This document shows positions 32,307 to 47,311 of a stretch of 64,000 nucleotides of DNA, piece by piece. Below the pieces are notes generated by a model, which saw only the letters and a list, made by a program, of their open reading frames with translations, made no database searches and had not been told where the DNA came from. The stretch is from Pristionchus mayeri (taxonomy: Eukaryota; Nematoda; Chromadorea; Rhabditida; Neodiplogasteridae). The stretch's first letter is position 1, and every line of letters starts with the position of its first letter. Made by a program: the position numbers and the translations under genes. The DNA lies in contig BTRK01000003.1 of NCBI GenBank assembly GCA_036245805.1, positions 9,176,001 to 9,240,000 of the forward strand. Reading direction: 5' to 3'.

Positions 32307-33238
32307 ATGTGCCATTTACCTCCATTGAATACATTTCACAAAGCCATCACATCTCAAAGATGACAGTGCTCAAGCGATATGACGGTGTAAACTCATTGAT
32401 GATACGGATAGTGAGAGGGGCGTGATAATCGTGGTATTAACAGGAAATGTCACTATCGTCCTGTACTCGCAAACAAATGGGCACGGAAAGGGACAGAGGC
32501 ACCAGGTGATATCTAAAAACAAACTATGCACACTTCCAGAAAAGTCTATGTCATGTTAATTGCTACATGAGAAAAATGGTCTACTCATTCTGCACCTTAA
32601 CATCAGATCTGAACAGTGCGAATGCATTTTTTCCCGAATGAAGATAGTAATTGATACAAGGTCAATTTGCCGTGAGGTATGACGAAATGGGCATAAAAAA
32701 ATGTGCTAGGCCTAGCGTTTCTCAACGACGTGATTTACATTTGAATTATTTCATCAAACTTGATCCTCCACCTGATCTGATTCGCTATTAAAAGCGAGAT
32801 TTTGAAGTCTTTCGAAATTACAATGAAACATTGGAAAAAAGCCACGACCTTTCAAGATTGGCACAATTATGTACATACATTTTCATTCCAATGCCTTTTA
32901 AAGAATCTTCAATCTATTTTTTTATGAGAAATACTTTTGTCTTGTGATCGGTTGAGCATCAATCAACTCTACTTCCGTATTATTTCGGTACTTCAACTGA
33001 GTTTACCTTTAAGCGTTCGCGCAAACATACAAATACTCCTCCTTTTTCACTTCTAATGCGTACTCTTATCAAGGATTACACGCGATAATCCCCAAATCCT
33101 TCGCTCCAACTCTGAATACGCAAGAAGGTGTGAAATTCAGATTCTCCTTTTGCATTCTGCGCTGTGTGCTCGTTGATACGTTGAACAAATATCGATTTTA
33201 CCTATTACTTTCTCACAACTATAACCAATTAATTGTAG

Positions 33239-36200
33239 ATGCGACTAATTGCAATTTTACTACCGTTGATACTGACGTTATGCGTACTTGAGACCGATAC
33301 ATTTGTGTTTTCATGCGATGAGCTCGTTACTATTGTAGTAAGTTGATGTTTTTTGTTAGTATTCTGAATTTCTTACTATTGTATGCGATTAGAAGCTCCG
33401 TGATAATTTTGGCCGGGAAAAAAGAGATTCCCATAGTTGGGAAAGGCGCGAGACAGGGTTGGATATTACTTTAAGAAATGTGAGTTCTCAAGAAAAGTGA
33501 AGTACTTTCTACAATCTCAAATTCGAATTTCAATCTTCTTTATTTTTTACGGTCTCACTCTCTCCTCTACCTAAAACAACGATATTGTTTTGCAAATGCT
33601 TTTTCAATATTGATATTTCACATTAAAAAGTCGTGGTTATAGCTGTCGAAATCTTCATTCGAAATCTACGCAAAAACAGCGCAGGTATTTTATCCGGACT
33701 ATGTGATTGATATCTACTGCACACTCCGTCAAGAGGAGGGAAGAAAGTTAATTTGCGCGGCAACGCCTATCCCATTCATTCTCGTATTAACGAGTCAAGG
33801 GAGCAGTCTCAATTGCAGGGTTTTTCGAACTAAAATAAACGTAGCTAAGGAATAAAGAGGAAATTGGAAATTCTGTCCCATCAGATTGTGCGCAAAGGGT
33901 TTGCGCTTAGAATTGTATCCTCTTTCGAATGCGCTAGGTCTCGTTTAGAAAAAAAAATACATAGCGCGACCTCTCCTTGTAGGGTACAAGGGTATATCTT
34001 ACGTGATGGAAATTTAGGAACGTATACCGTGCAATTTCCAAAAATATCATGTGTCGTGGATTATGGTGAATTTTTATTTTTACGAGTTTTGCTTTTTTTC
34101 TTTCTTTTTTTCATATGCGTTTTCATAAAACGGATGGGTTTTTACACGGAAATATGGCTAGAAACGCAATAAAAGCTCGCGAAAATTATGCAATATTGAC
34201 GAAATAGCCATAACCGGGATTTAGCACTATTTCGTCAATATTTCATGGTTTTTTCACGAGCATTTATTGCATTTCTAGCCATATTTCCGTGTAAAAACCC
34301 ATCCGTTTTATGAAAACGCATATTAAAAAAAAATGCAAAAAAGCAAAAGTCGTAAAAATGAAAATTCACCATAATCCACGAAACGTGATATTTTTGGAAA
34401 TTGCACGGTATACGTTCCTAAATTTCCATCACGTACGATATTCATCTAAATTTGTTATGTTTCATCGAAAATGTTAACCCGCAAGAAGGACGATGGGGGG
34501 GAATACAACGTTATTGAATTCAAATAAACCTGGGTACACTTCACAACAATTTCATGAGATGGGGAATGAATTAGAGGTGAATTGCGAGATTTTTCATGAG
34601 CCGATTCAAGGGTTGCCAATTGAACACAGTGAGAGAGCAAAATCGAACAGGAAATCGATCTACCACGCAAATGAGCTATTTTCCCCCTTGACGGGGTGTG
34701 CACTGCTATTATTATTCATGTGCATTTTTTTCAGTTCTCGAATTTTAAGCAGCTCGATCAGATCATTCTTACACTTAACAAGGAGAAACATAGGTAAATG
34801 ATATCATATATTTATGCATATTAGAGTGAAAATGTTCTTATTTGAACGTTTTGCAGTCTGAAAGAAATTGATCACAAAGGCATTACTAACCCAAACTACG
34901 CCACATTACCTTGGAGAATCGAATATGGCGATGTAGATCCAACTTGCGATCAGGAGTTCACACTTATTTTGCGGAGTGATGAATACGGCATTCTCTTGCC
35001 ACATCCAAATGTTAGACGACATGCAATATGTCTTTTCAAACATACCATTTTCATCGTAGGTTTACCCGGAATATGGTCTCCCACAGGTCGTTCAATCATA
35101 TATCTTTATCGTCCCTGGAGCTGGAATGTGGCTCAACAAAGTCAGTTCGAGTGGAGAAGGCAACGTCAGGGTATACACTGGCGCTGGGATTAATGATACC
35201 GAGAATAGGTTTCTTCTTGAATCGTGGCCGTGAGTAATTGCATCTTTTATCAACTGGAAAGTTTTAGGACTACGGAGGTTAAAAATAGAATGCTCCAAAT
35301 TCATCATTGAGATCAGAAATAATTCTAAAATGACCATACGACACACACCTCCAAAATTCCCCATTTTCCAGTTGTGAATCGACCCCTGATTGGATTTATT
35401 CGTGTGAAACGGTGATAACTGTGGAAGTAGATCATTCATGTTCGTTGTATATATTTTATTCAAGTGATCTGCCGTATCGTGCAAGTAAGTGGCAAATTTA
35501 AATTGACAAATGGTACACAAATGCGATACAGTGAGACAACATTTTAGAATGTGATAAATTTTTGCCGTATTTCTCGAAAAATCGAGTTTGATTGTGGTTC
35601 AGGAGATAAATCTTTAATTATCCAGGCACAATACTTTTTGTTATTGACTTCTAACCAGAAGCAAGAGCGAATAAGAAAAAAATATAAATATTTTTCGAAT
35701 GATCTAGCGATTTGGTACTGAATGAAGCGTGTGCTTCTACGGTCGTAATTTCGAGGGGAATTGTTTCTATCTAGTGTAGAGCAGTTTTGGAGTGTAACTA
35801 TGATTAAAGTAGGAGTGTCGTCAACCGTGCGCAGGTGTAGAAACGCGAGGGTCACTATCTCGCTTCGCGTGCGCTTTCGCTCTTTCCCTGAGCTATTTCC
35901 CCTGATGTCCATGGCTGGCAATTAGTCAAGTTGCGATAACTCAGGTCACAGCAGCGTTAAAAACGTGAGCATCTCAGAATCTCTTATCGTTGAGGAAATC
36001 TAGACAATGACAATGAAAGAGTCACATTTTTAATTTTACCATTACTCCTTCTTTAAGGGAACACAATTTACCCGAATGATCGAGTCGTATTTCTTGTCAA
36101 TGGTCGGAGCGACAACTTGCAGAATCGTGAAGGAATAACTTGTACTGCATATTTGCAAATCGGAAAAACGTAATTTTTGTATTAAATATCATGAAATATG

Positions 36201-39200
36201 ATCGTTTTTTATGCAAACAATGTTGAATATCCTCTTCATGTAATGGCCTATTTGGAATCAAACATTTGAGCGAACCAACAAAAGTTGTGGTCAACATGTA
36301 TCTCCAATTCGATACTAACAATACGGGATATGTCGGGCTCGTTAAGGAATGGGACACAACCGCTGTTCCGTGAGTCTCGCATTGAAACTGTATTTTCCAA
36401 TTTCATTTATTGTAGATTTTACAACGGCACACACAAGGAGATCTTCAACACGAATTATTTTGAAGTAAGGCATCTACAGATTTGCTAGTTGCTTTTAACA
36501 TATCTGATTGCATACACATGATTGTTTTCCATACCATGCGATAGTGCAGATTCAATGGAATCCGACACCATTGCTAATGTCTGAAGTATCGAGCAACCAA
36601 GACAATTGTTACGTCGATTTCCAAGCGCATAATTCAAACGATGGTATTTGCGGATTTTATAAACATATATTTCTTATCAACATATTTGCTTAGAATTCAC
36701 ATGTCCTCCTCGATACTCTCTAATTTCTTCTGACGGCGATGAACACTGGTGTTACATTCTAATATGGTCAACGACTTCAAAATTTCGCTTTTCGGCATGT
36801 TTCAATTTCAATTATTTTGCCACTCAGTAGCGAATAATTTCATCTATTGCAACTCTGCATACATAATAATGTACATATCATAGTATGAGCCCGTTTGCCC
36901 TAGTTTCGAGCAACGGTCGGGACAGCAACAATATGTCGATTTCCTATAGGAATGCTTTATTGGGAACTTGATGGTGCTGGAAATGGTGGAGACATTAATT
37001 TGCTCTCAGAGTTGCCGTTGGTTCCAAACGACGTCACGTCAAAAATACATTTTCACGCAAGGTATTGCTCTCAAATGTGCTAAAATTATGCGCACAATGT
37101 TTCCGGGTTAGAATGCTATGCTGATTACGCCTATCCACTTAATTTTTTCACGAATTATTAAAATATTTTTTTGAAAAATTAAACTTTTCGAAGACGCAAT
37201 ATCGGGATCTTGAATCGTTCATTTTTGTCAAAAAATGTTATGTTTCAAGATAGCCTGGCCGATCTTGAAACATAACATTTTTGCAAAAATGAACGATAAA
37301 AATTTGAACCAAAATAGGTGAATGATATATATATCAATTTTTTTGACTCTAACTTGCTTCTTTCAATTGTATGGTAAGTTTAAAATATAAATTCGGTTTC
37401 TACATGTGAAAATACACCAGAAAATCTATATTTCATGTATTTTTACGATTTCAACTTTTTCGACCCCGAAATCGGTGGGTTACGGTAAATTTTTTCATAA
37501 TCGATATCTGAACTTCGCAATATGTCCCGAACCGCAACATTTTTGAAGGATATTTCAGGAAAAAAGTTCATGATTTTTTCGAATTTTTTTCCGAGGCATT
37601 TTCCGTTTTCTAGCGGATGGTCTCTTAAATAATTCGGATAAATTAATTCAGCGTGCATCCAATTAACAAAATGTGACAATTTCACGCTCGTGCAACATAA
37701 AACAGCAATGTGAGAGCATAAAAAATGATAAATGAGCACATACGGCAAATAAATGCCGAAATGTGTGCCTATTTGGAGAGAACAAAAAAGCAAGAAAATT
37801 CAAAAATTCGGATTTTCGGCATTTAGATGCCTTATAAAAGCTTACCACACCCCTACAGCTATCGGTTCAATATTTTCTTAGACTATATCGATACTATAGA
37901 TTTCAAATATGTAATGAAAAATTTTAAACAGTGGGGTTCCAGATCCAGTAGATTTTATTATGTACCTTTGGACCTACTTTTTGAGGTTTTTCACTATGAC
38001 GGCAAAGTCGTATCTATTTGGTGTCAACATAAAAGTTGTTTGAAATAATTTTCCGCACATTTTGAGCTCTTTTCCAGCCCTGTAGCTCATCTGGAACCTG
38101 GTATACGGTAGGACCGGGTGCAGAACCGGAAAATGCCTAAAAGCCGGTTCCAAGAAAAACCGCCAACGCCAAAAGTTTTCTCGTCCCCAACATACTCTGG
38201 CATAATTATCGAAGATATTGCTCAAACTTTCGGCTCCTTGTTCCTCGGGGGGTCAGTTTTCATGCATTCTCTCAGAAGACGCGTGATATCATAGCTATGC
38301 TACAAAAAGTAAATATATATTTATAATGCTATGAATACCTCAGGATTGCAAGCAAGATGCATTACTATCATTTTTGGTAATTGCCATAAACTTTAAAATT
38401 TGTAACATGAATTTTTCACATTTTTACGCATAAATCGAAAAAGTTGATAATACACAGCAATAGTGATCCCCACTCATGAAGAACTTTTTTCATATCTACG
38501 TGAAAAGAGCCACAATTTGTAGCACTCCGATTTTTCAAAATTGTTGAAACTTTTTGAGAAATTCGAGAATAAAACCTTATTTTCGCAATTTTCCAACATC
38601 TTTCTTCAGTTTTGAGAAAAATCGGAGTGCTACAAATTGTGGATATCATCACGTAGATATGAAAAAGTTCTACATAACTGGGGATCACTACTGCCCTGTA
38701 TTCTCAACTTTTTCGATTTATTGACGAATTTATAAAAAAATGCGTGTAAAAACATATACATATAACGGAAATTATCAAAAATAATATGGAATCACCTTGG
38801 TTAGAAGCACCATTCTGAGAGCTCTAGTGCATTTGACATAAATATATATTTTTTTTAAATTAAGTTATAATATAGTTTTCACCTATTGTGGTTCAAATTG
38901 TCATCTTCCATTTCTGCAAAAAATGTTTTAAGATTTACCGGACGCCGCAACATACACGCTTTGGTACGCTGTGCTCTCGTTTTTTCATCTCGTCCTCTCT
39001 GGGCTCTCTCGCACCACCACGCTCTCTCGCCTCGCTCGGAAAGAGGAAGAGATTAGAGTGCCTACTCGTTTACCACAATCTCGAAAGTTTTATGGAGAAA
39101 GTCGATGACATTTTAAATTTTGAATCCTCACGTCACTGCAGTTCCAACCAGGTACTAGCTCGTCCCGATATTGCGTAGTTTTTTTAAAAAAATTATTTTA

Positions 39201-39685
39201 CTAATTCGTGAAACAAATGAAGTCGAGAGGAGTGATCAGCATGAAAGTCTACCCCGGAAACTTTGTACGCATAATTTTATCACATTTAAGCAACGCCATG
39301 CGTGAAAATGTGTTTTCGACGTGATGTCGTCTGGAGCCAACTACTATTACTCTGAGGCCAAAACTGATTGACTCCACCGTTTTCAGCCCCTTAAAATACT
39401 CCAAACACACATTGTTATAGGAAATCGTATTGTTTTTGCTTTCCCCGATCCTGCTCCATTCTTAGGAGAACGGCATCAGGAGACCAGGAGAACGGGATCA
39501 AATATTGCATTCAGGATGCCGTCGCGGAGTGCCAGTCGAGAGGCGATTCTTTACCGATTGTGAACTCTGAAGAAGTAACTAATTCGTTTGGTGTATCTGT
39601 TCAATGCCAAGCAACAACCAAAATAGCTATTGGGTTGTTTTCTATTAGGATGCATAATGACTCATCATTTGCATACATATTCTAA
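33239..39685 (+). CDS. Secreted CUB-like and C-type-lectin-like protein
   Basis: Twelve exons fit in phase, 1329 nt or 442 codons plus stop: 33239-33337, 33393-33479, 34735-34793, 34857-35010, 35060-35229, 35372-35484, 36058-36169, 36271-36369, 36416-36464, 36550-36643, 36694-36766 and 39466-39685. A signal peptide (MRLIAILLPLILTLCVL) starts it. Two CUB-like beta-rich stretches follow, with GITNPNYATLPW, YIFIVPGAGMWLN, VRVYTGAGINDTE, CSLYIFYSSDLP and DRVVFLVNG. The C-terminus begins a lectin fold, FTCPPRYSLISS...WCY, then KYCIQDAVAECQSRGDSLP and IAIGLFSIRMHNDSSF, and stops before the last two lectin cysteines. The CUB call is by resemblance only; the lectin call is better supported. The final intron of 2.7 kb is packed with hairpin repeats. 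The ATG abuts a TTGTAG acceptor-like site. Confidence 0.7.
34001..34434. mobile_element. Hairpin MITE in intron 2 of the lectin gene
   Basis: ACGTGATGGAAATTTAGGAA at the left is mirrored at 34434, with arms of about 200 bp and a central GCTCGCGAAAATTATGC loop region. It lies within the intron between 33479 and 34735. The 102-codon ORF at 33864 runs into the arm and is not a gene. Confidence 0.75.
37216..37295. repeat. Short perfect-arm hairpin
   Basis: CGTTCATTTTTG...ATGTTATGTTTCAAGAT pairs with its complement across a GCCTGGCC loop. It lies in the long last intron of the lectin gene. Confidence 0.75.
37965..38225. repeat. Dispersed repeat, inverted relative to 541-705
   Basis: Shares the CACATTTTGAGCTC and CATAAAAGTTGTTT segments and the CCGG-rich part with the window's left end on the opposite strand. 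A related ACAACTTTTATGTTGACG segment is near 51850. Confidence 0.55.
38427..38726. mobile_element. 300 bp hairpin element
   Basis: CGCATAAATCGAAAAAGTTG pairs with CAACTTTTTCGATTTATTG at the other end, with inner blocks CTACGTGA and CACAATTTGTAGCACTCCG also mirrored. It lies in the last intron of the lectin gene. Confidence 0.75.
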
Positions 39686-40060
39686 ACTATGGTGTACATT
39701 TATAAGTATAATACTAGGTAGTGAAAACAATCAAATTCATTTTACATTCACTACCTAGTTTCCACCACTGCAGATGAATGACAATCTGGCGAGATTCGCA
39801 AAACTTCACAGTACACAAGGAGGCGGTCCAATTTGACTCGGCCTAGTTTGTGATGACGGTGAGTGAGGCGAATTGACTAAAATAAATGCACACATTTGAG
39901 AGGATTCGCGAATATGACTATGAGTGGCTAACTTGACGCGGCAAATTGTTAAAATCTGGGGGAAGTGGGTTCGGTTAGAAAATCGAAAGAACTTTTTAGA
40001 TCGACTTATTGTTATCTGTAATGAGGAAATTTGGTTTCTGGGAGTAAAAAATGCTCCAGA

Positions 40061-40063
40061 ATA

Positions 40064-40130
<67 letters not shown>
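40061..40130. repeat. (AT)n microsatellite
   Basis: About 70 bases of almost pure AT. The Tyr-Ile repeat ORFs on both strands are artefacts. The flanking sequence 39690-40060 shows no gene. Confidence 0.95.
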
Positions 40131-40132
<2 letters not shown>

Positions 40133-40139
40133 AGCCCGG

Positions 40140-40300
40140 TTGCGTAGGAATCAAACACGGTCTGGTTACAAGGTATGGTTGCAGACTCTGGTACAGCATT
40201 TTGTTTCGAAAATTTAGCGAGAGGGGTTTTCGAACGTTCTCATCATCGTGGTCAATTTCATTTTGCACCAACTCGACCGCTTGAGCCATGCTGCATGAAG
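40140..40300. repeat. Fragment of foldback family B
   Basis: TTCTCATCATCGTGGTCAA, TTTCATTTTGCACCAA and the downstream GCTGCATGAA resemble part of the arms of the element at 16368-17357. Confidence 0.5.
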
Positions 40301-40466
40301 CTGCGTCTTCATTTTTGCCAATAACTGCACTCAATTGATAAATCACCTTCTAATTTGCACAGTGGTCTCACTAACACTATTCTGATTGTTTTTCAAAATA
40401 TTTAAATTTTTTAAAAATGGGAAATATGGATTTCGAATATAAAGTGTGGGTACCGTTAGTGAAATA

Positions 40467-40806
40467 CATAGAAAAATGCGCAATTTTCCAAAGAAAATTG
40501 TTCGAATGCTTGGTAAAAAGCTTAGTACTTTTTACTATACCATCATTTTTCTGATGAATGTTCCTCTATTCGCAGATTGGGCGGAGAGTGAAAAATTAGA
40601 TTGTGTTTCACTACCAACTATATAATTGGATCTGAGTATAGTTGACAGTGAAACTCAATATAATTTCTCACATTTACTCTCCGTCCAATCTGCGCGGCAA
40701 AGAGATGAAAATTCATTAGAAAAATGAACGTACCAAAAAAGTGGTAAGCGTGTTACCCCAACAATGAATTCTAAAAATGATCCTTGGAAAATTGCGCATT
40801 TCTATG
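40467..40806. mobile_element. Hairpin element
   Basis: CATAGAAAAATGCGCAATTT at the left is mirrored by AAATTGCGCATTTCTATG at the right, with further mirrored blocks (CAGATTGGGCGGAGAGT / ACTCTCCGTCCAATCTG). No coding potential. The region 40810-41490 has no convincing gene either. Confidence 0.75.
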
Positions 40807-41498
40807 CATAGAGACCGCAAGGCACCTTGCCAATTTGTTCATTCGAATCACTTTGAAAGTCCAATGAATGCATCTGGGTATCATTAAAGTCATAATCTTG
40901 GCCGTTTCTCGATATTTCATCTCTAACCCATGTTATCGCTTGAAAACAATGTGAATGGCCCACAGTGGGAGGCCGCCCTAAACAGGGACGGGAAGTGAGG
41001 GGGCCGAGCCAATTCGTCTCCGACCTCATGCAGATCACAAAAATTTTGGACATAGCTTCGCCCTTATCCGGTTGTGCCTTACCCCACGGAGGAGAGGTAA
41101 TAAAGTGACGCGAACGCGCCGTTTCGTATTTTCAACCGCTCTCTACACACGCCGGGTGAGAGACAAGACGCAAGAGCACGCTCAGACTCCGCCCCCTTGC
41201 ACTCCCATTTGCGCGCGCTCGGCTATCTTAAAGATAAAACTACAAATCAGAGAAAATTCCTAAAATAATAATTTCGATGTCAATATACGCCTACATTCAG
41301 GGAAAATCGAACACACTACTACTCCGGGTATGTATCACATATTACGAAAGAAGTGTATCGTTGCTGAATTGTTCAATGGTACAATAAACAAGCTGAAGTG
41401 TTTTGAAATATTCAAAACTGTAAAGTTGCTTTCGGGATAACACTTATAAAGGTAAAAGCTTAAAGTTAAGTATTTCTCACGTATAAGTATTTCTATAG

Positions 41499-44360
<2,862 letters not shown>

Positions 44361-44474
44361 GAAAAAAACGATGCCTATTTATTTGTGTAGTTTATGATAT
44401 TTCCAATATTGTTCCACTCGTATTCATTTGTTTCAAATGCCTAAAGCTTAAGGATAAGGATAGAGGCCTTCTTA

Positions 44475-44690
44475 TTAAATTACTTTGATACCACGCCAGT
44501 AAGCATTAGATAAATTCATGCACATTGATGCATACATTTTATCGATATTCCATGCGCTGTCAAACTGGACAACACGCCTATGCCATATGATTGCACTGGG
44601 ATGCGGCCGAGAGCATCCGGCTCCTCCGGGACACGGACCGGTAAAGATTTCCTTAGCGCACAATCCGGGAACTAAAATGGAGACAGACAT
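44475..44690 (-). CDS. Small Cys-containing ORF, convergent to the kinase
   Basis: A 71-codon frame contains PGLCAKEIFTGPCPGGAGCS and ends in TAA 115 bp beyond the kinase stop, on the other strand. The TGPCPGG segment recalls the SGPCPGG exons of the ShK cluster. An acceptor (CCATTTTAG) near 44675 suggests it could be a last exon. No signal peptide is attached. From 44700 to 45490 nothing coding is visible. Confidence 0.35.
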   Translation of the reverse strand: MSVSILVPGLCAKEIFTGPCPGGAGCSRPHPSAIIWHRRVVQFDSAWNIDKMYASMCMNLSNAYWRGIKVI

Positions 44691-45497
44691 GAGTGGATAG
44701 AGGTGAATGAAATGACAAAAAGTTATTGTGAGTTAGTCCGGAGCCTTCCCCTATTGATTGTTGAAAGACACAAGCTGATTGGATTACAACGAGCGATGGT
44801 AGAGGTCAGAATGCACATTAAAAGAAATCGGACAAAACTTATTACTCAGCCTGATAAATCTTTGAAGAAATGGGGATAATACTCATGTATTCCAGTGACA
44901 AAATTGTAACCAAAATTATGTCATGGTTGTGAATACCTGGTACTCAGTAGTACACCGTCGCAAAATGTCCCCCAGATGAGGTGACGACGAGAACAAATAT
45001 GAGAGGAAGCCTTTCTTGATATGCTCAGTGAGGATGGAGCTGTGGTTTAATCTCCCAAATACACGTTTTTATTTGGTAACGTGAGGGCGCGAATTTGTTA
45101 GAGACAAAAAGCGCCGTTGCTTAATAAAAGGGTTACCATGAAACATAATCATGGACTCTCACAACGATTGTACTGCATGCTAAGTACTGTACGGTGGTAT
45201 TCCCTAATTCTGCGCAACGCACTATTTGCGTAATTTGACTATATCTTTATGTAAATTACATTAAACTCGATCTCACAATCCATATTTTTACATTAAAAAT
45301 CCATTAAACTCAATAATAACGAAGCAACCCGATGATAAGCAACGTGGTGTAATGCAGCGTGCAACTCGAAATTCCGTCTTTTCCTAATCCAGCTCCATTT
45401 TTCTCAATCAATGGCTTGAATGGCAATAGTATTTTCAATTTGCCTGCATTTTCAATGAACTTTAGAAATTAATTTTGCAACTTGTAGACATTTATTT

Positions 45498-45710
45498 ATT
45501 AGGTTGGAGGGAAAGTCTTTGTCCATTTTTCAAAATTTTATTTCTTGGGGAAAGGACAACCATGAGTTCAAATATACTTGTCCTCATTATTGACAATATG
45601 TGCCCAACGTACCTGCAATGTATGGATCCCCTACCTTTAGAACCCGCCTGGGCGCCAGTCAAAGAATTGCTTGTGAACAGACTCGAGACTTCCACGGGAA
45701 ATTAAAGGGA
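45498..45710 (-). pseudogene. Mariner transposase 3' end, relic
   Basis: On the minus strand a frame reads QFFDWRPGGF, stop, then GIHTLQVRWAHIVNNEDKYI and TGA, matching the C-terminus of mariner transposases (FF..RP..FY..GI..L..RW). It has two stops. TTAGGTTGG, a mariner-type end, follows at 45499. The other end and the catalytic core are missing. Nothing else is seen from 45715 to 46470. Confidence 0.7.
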
Positions 45711-46477
45711 TCCGGGAGCCCCAAAGTTTATATTTTTAAATTATTTGGTTTCTTTCTATTGAAATCAACTATTGAAAACATATTATTTCGAAAAATAAAA
45801 TAAAAATTTAAAAAATACATGAGTGGAGAAAATTCGCAATGAAAATAATTCAACAATTTGAACGGTAGCGTGAGCCTTGGTGAAGTTTCCCACCATTTTT
45901 GCAATTTACCGGCTTTGAATTTACCGGTTCCCCTAGCGACCGCGACAGGGCTCCGCATTTATCGGCGTTTTCCACTTGTTTTTACGTTGTTTCTTTTCAA
46001 AACTGGTTATATTCCGTTTCAGAATGGCCCAATTCACTTTGCTCACCATGAATTTAGGCAGGAATACACCTTTTTTTAGCTTATGGTACCAAATTTGCTA
46101 GTTGTTTTTTTCGAGTTGCTATTGTTTCGCTAGACTTGCGAGCAACTTGTAATATTAATATTGCTGACTCAACCCGCTTCTCATTCACTAATCGCGTGTT
46201 CATTTAATTCGGCGTGGCTTGATATTAGCGTGGAAATGCCGACATCAGTTCTTATCTGCGGTGTTCGTTCGCTCTACCGTGTAGGAAGGCGCGTTGACTA
46301 GTTGTTCCCGACTTTTCCCACCATCCTCACGATTGTAATACTTTTCCTCGATAATGTCGATACTACATAATAGTTTTGATAGCTTCGTGCTGTCTTTTAT
46401 TGTCGAGCCTCACTCCGTTTCAGCGGTTCGCTGCCGGTCCATCCTTCGTCGGCGGAGTAGAACGTGCAACACGGAGA

Positions 46478-47185
46478 ATGATCGTCAAGGAATAGTGCGT
46501 TTTCCACGATTGTTTTATTGTTTTTTTATTACTATTTTTATTTAACCGTTCCAGCTGTACCGTCCTTCCGCTGACCGTAGAGGAGTGCCAGTTCGGCCAA
46601 TTGCACTCCGTGGCCGAAGCGAGCAAGGCCGAAACTGGCGGCGGGGAGAGAGTATAGGTGCGTTTCCCACTTCGTCTATTAGGGCCAAGTGACAAAATGT
46701 GGCCAGATTTTATGTTGCCGACCGCTTACAAAAATACAAAAACTCACCCGCTTTTCCCGAGTTCCAGACCTAATAATCCTGCCGCGTTTACCATAGACGC
46801 AATTCTCGCGCTCACGCCATGTAATTACGCGCCTGCCTTGCTTGCTTCCGTTTCTCACCCCACCAGGCATGTGCAGCTTCCATCCAATTATCGGTTCCGT
46901 TTTGCAGGTACTGAGAAATGAGCCGTTCGCAAACCACGCGCTCTTCAACGGCACAAGATCTACCACCTCCAGTCGAAGGTCAGTGCTAATTATCCGTTAA
47001 TTAGTGCATATTTAATCTTAAAAATATTTTCTAATTGTTTAGGTCCCGACGCTGATCCTGAAGATCGCGCCCCAGGGATTGCTGGCGATCCACGAGGAGG
47101 CCTGGAACTCCCCGACTACATGAAGGACAACTTCTTCGTCAAGGTCGAGACCATCCACCTGTCCGACCGAGGAACCACCGAGAAA
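46478..47185 (+). pseudogene. Phosphatidylinositol transfer protein, broken
   Basis: Exons 46478-46494, 46555-46651, 46908-46978 and 47043-47185 join in order. They read MIVKEY, then [20 protein letters not shown] with [55 protein letters not shown] and DYMKDNFFVKVETIHLSDRG. These are the successive landmarks of the class I PITP lipid-transfer domain, a cytosolic carrier of phosphatidylinositol. HKIYHLQSK is out of frame with the preceding segment and lacks about nine residues before it. DYMKD is out of frame with IHEEAWN and lacks the short segment between them. The second half of the domain is absent, and the 1.2 kb inverted unit begins 127 bp downstream. Two indels plus truncation indicate a pseudogene; an assembly error is less likely but possible. 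Confidence 0.85.
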
Positions 47186-47311
47186 GTGAGTGAGAATTTG
47201 AAGAACCTAGACTCCGTTACTAGAGTGTTTGTTTCGGAGGTAGTTCTCTCGCCTTCTGTATCGTACTTCCATCTCTCGAGAGCGCCCTTCTCTAGTTTCT
47301 CACAACCTTGC

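Noticed and set aside
39924..40346. Tyr-Ile repeat ORFs on both strands
   Set aside because: They are translations of the (AT)n tract at 40061-40130.
41278..41328. Possible first exon of the receptor kinase
   Set aside because: An ATG and a GTATGT donor are present, but no signal peptide and no confirmed link to the next exon.
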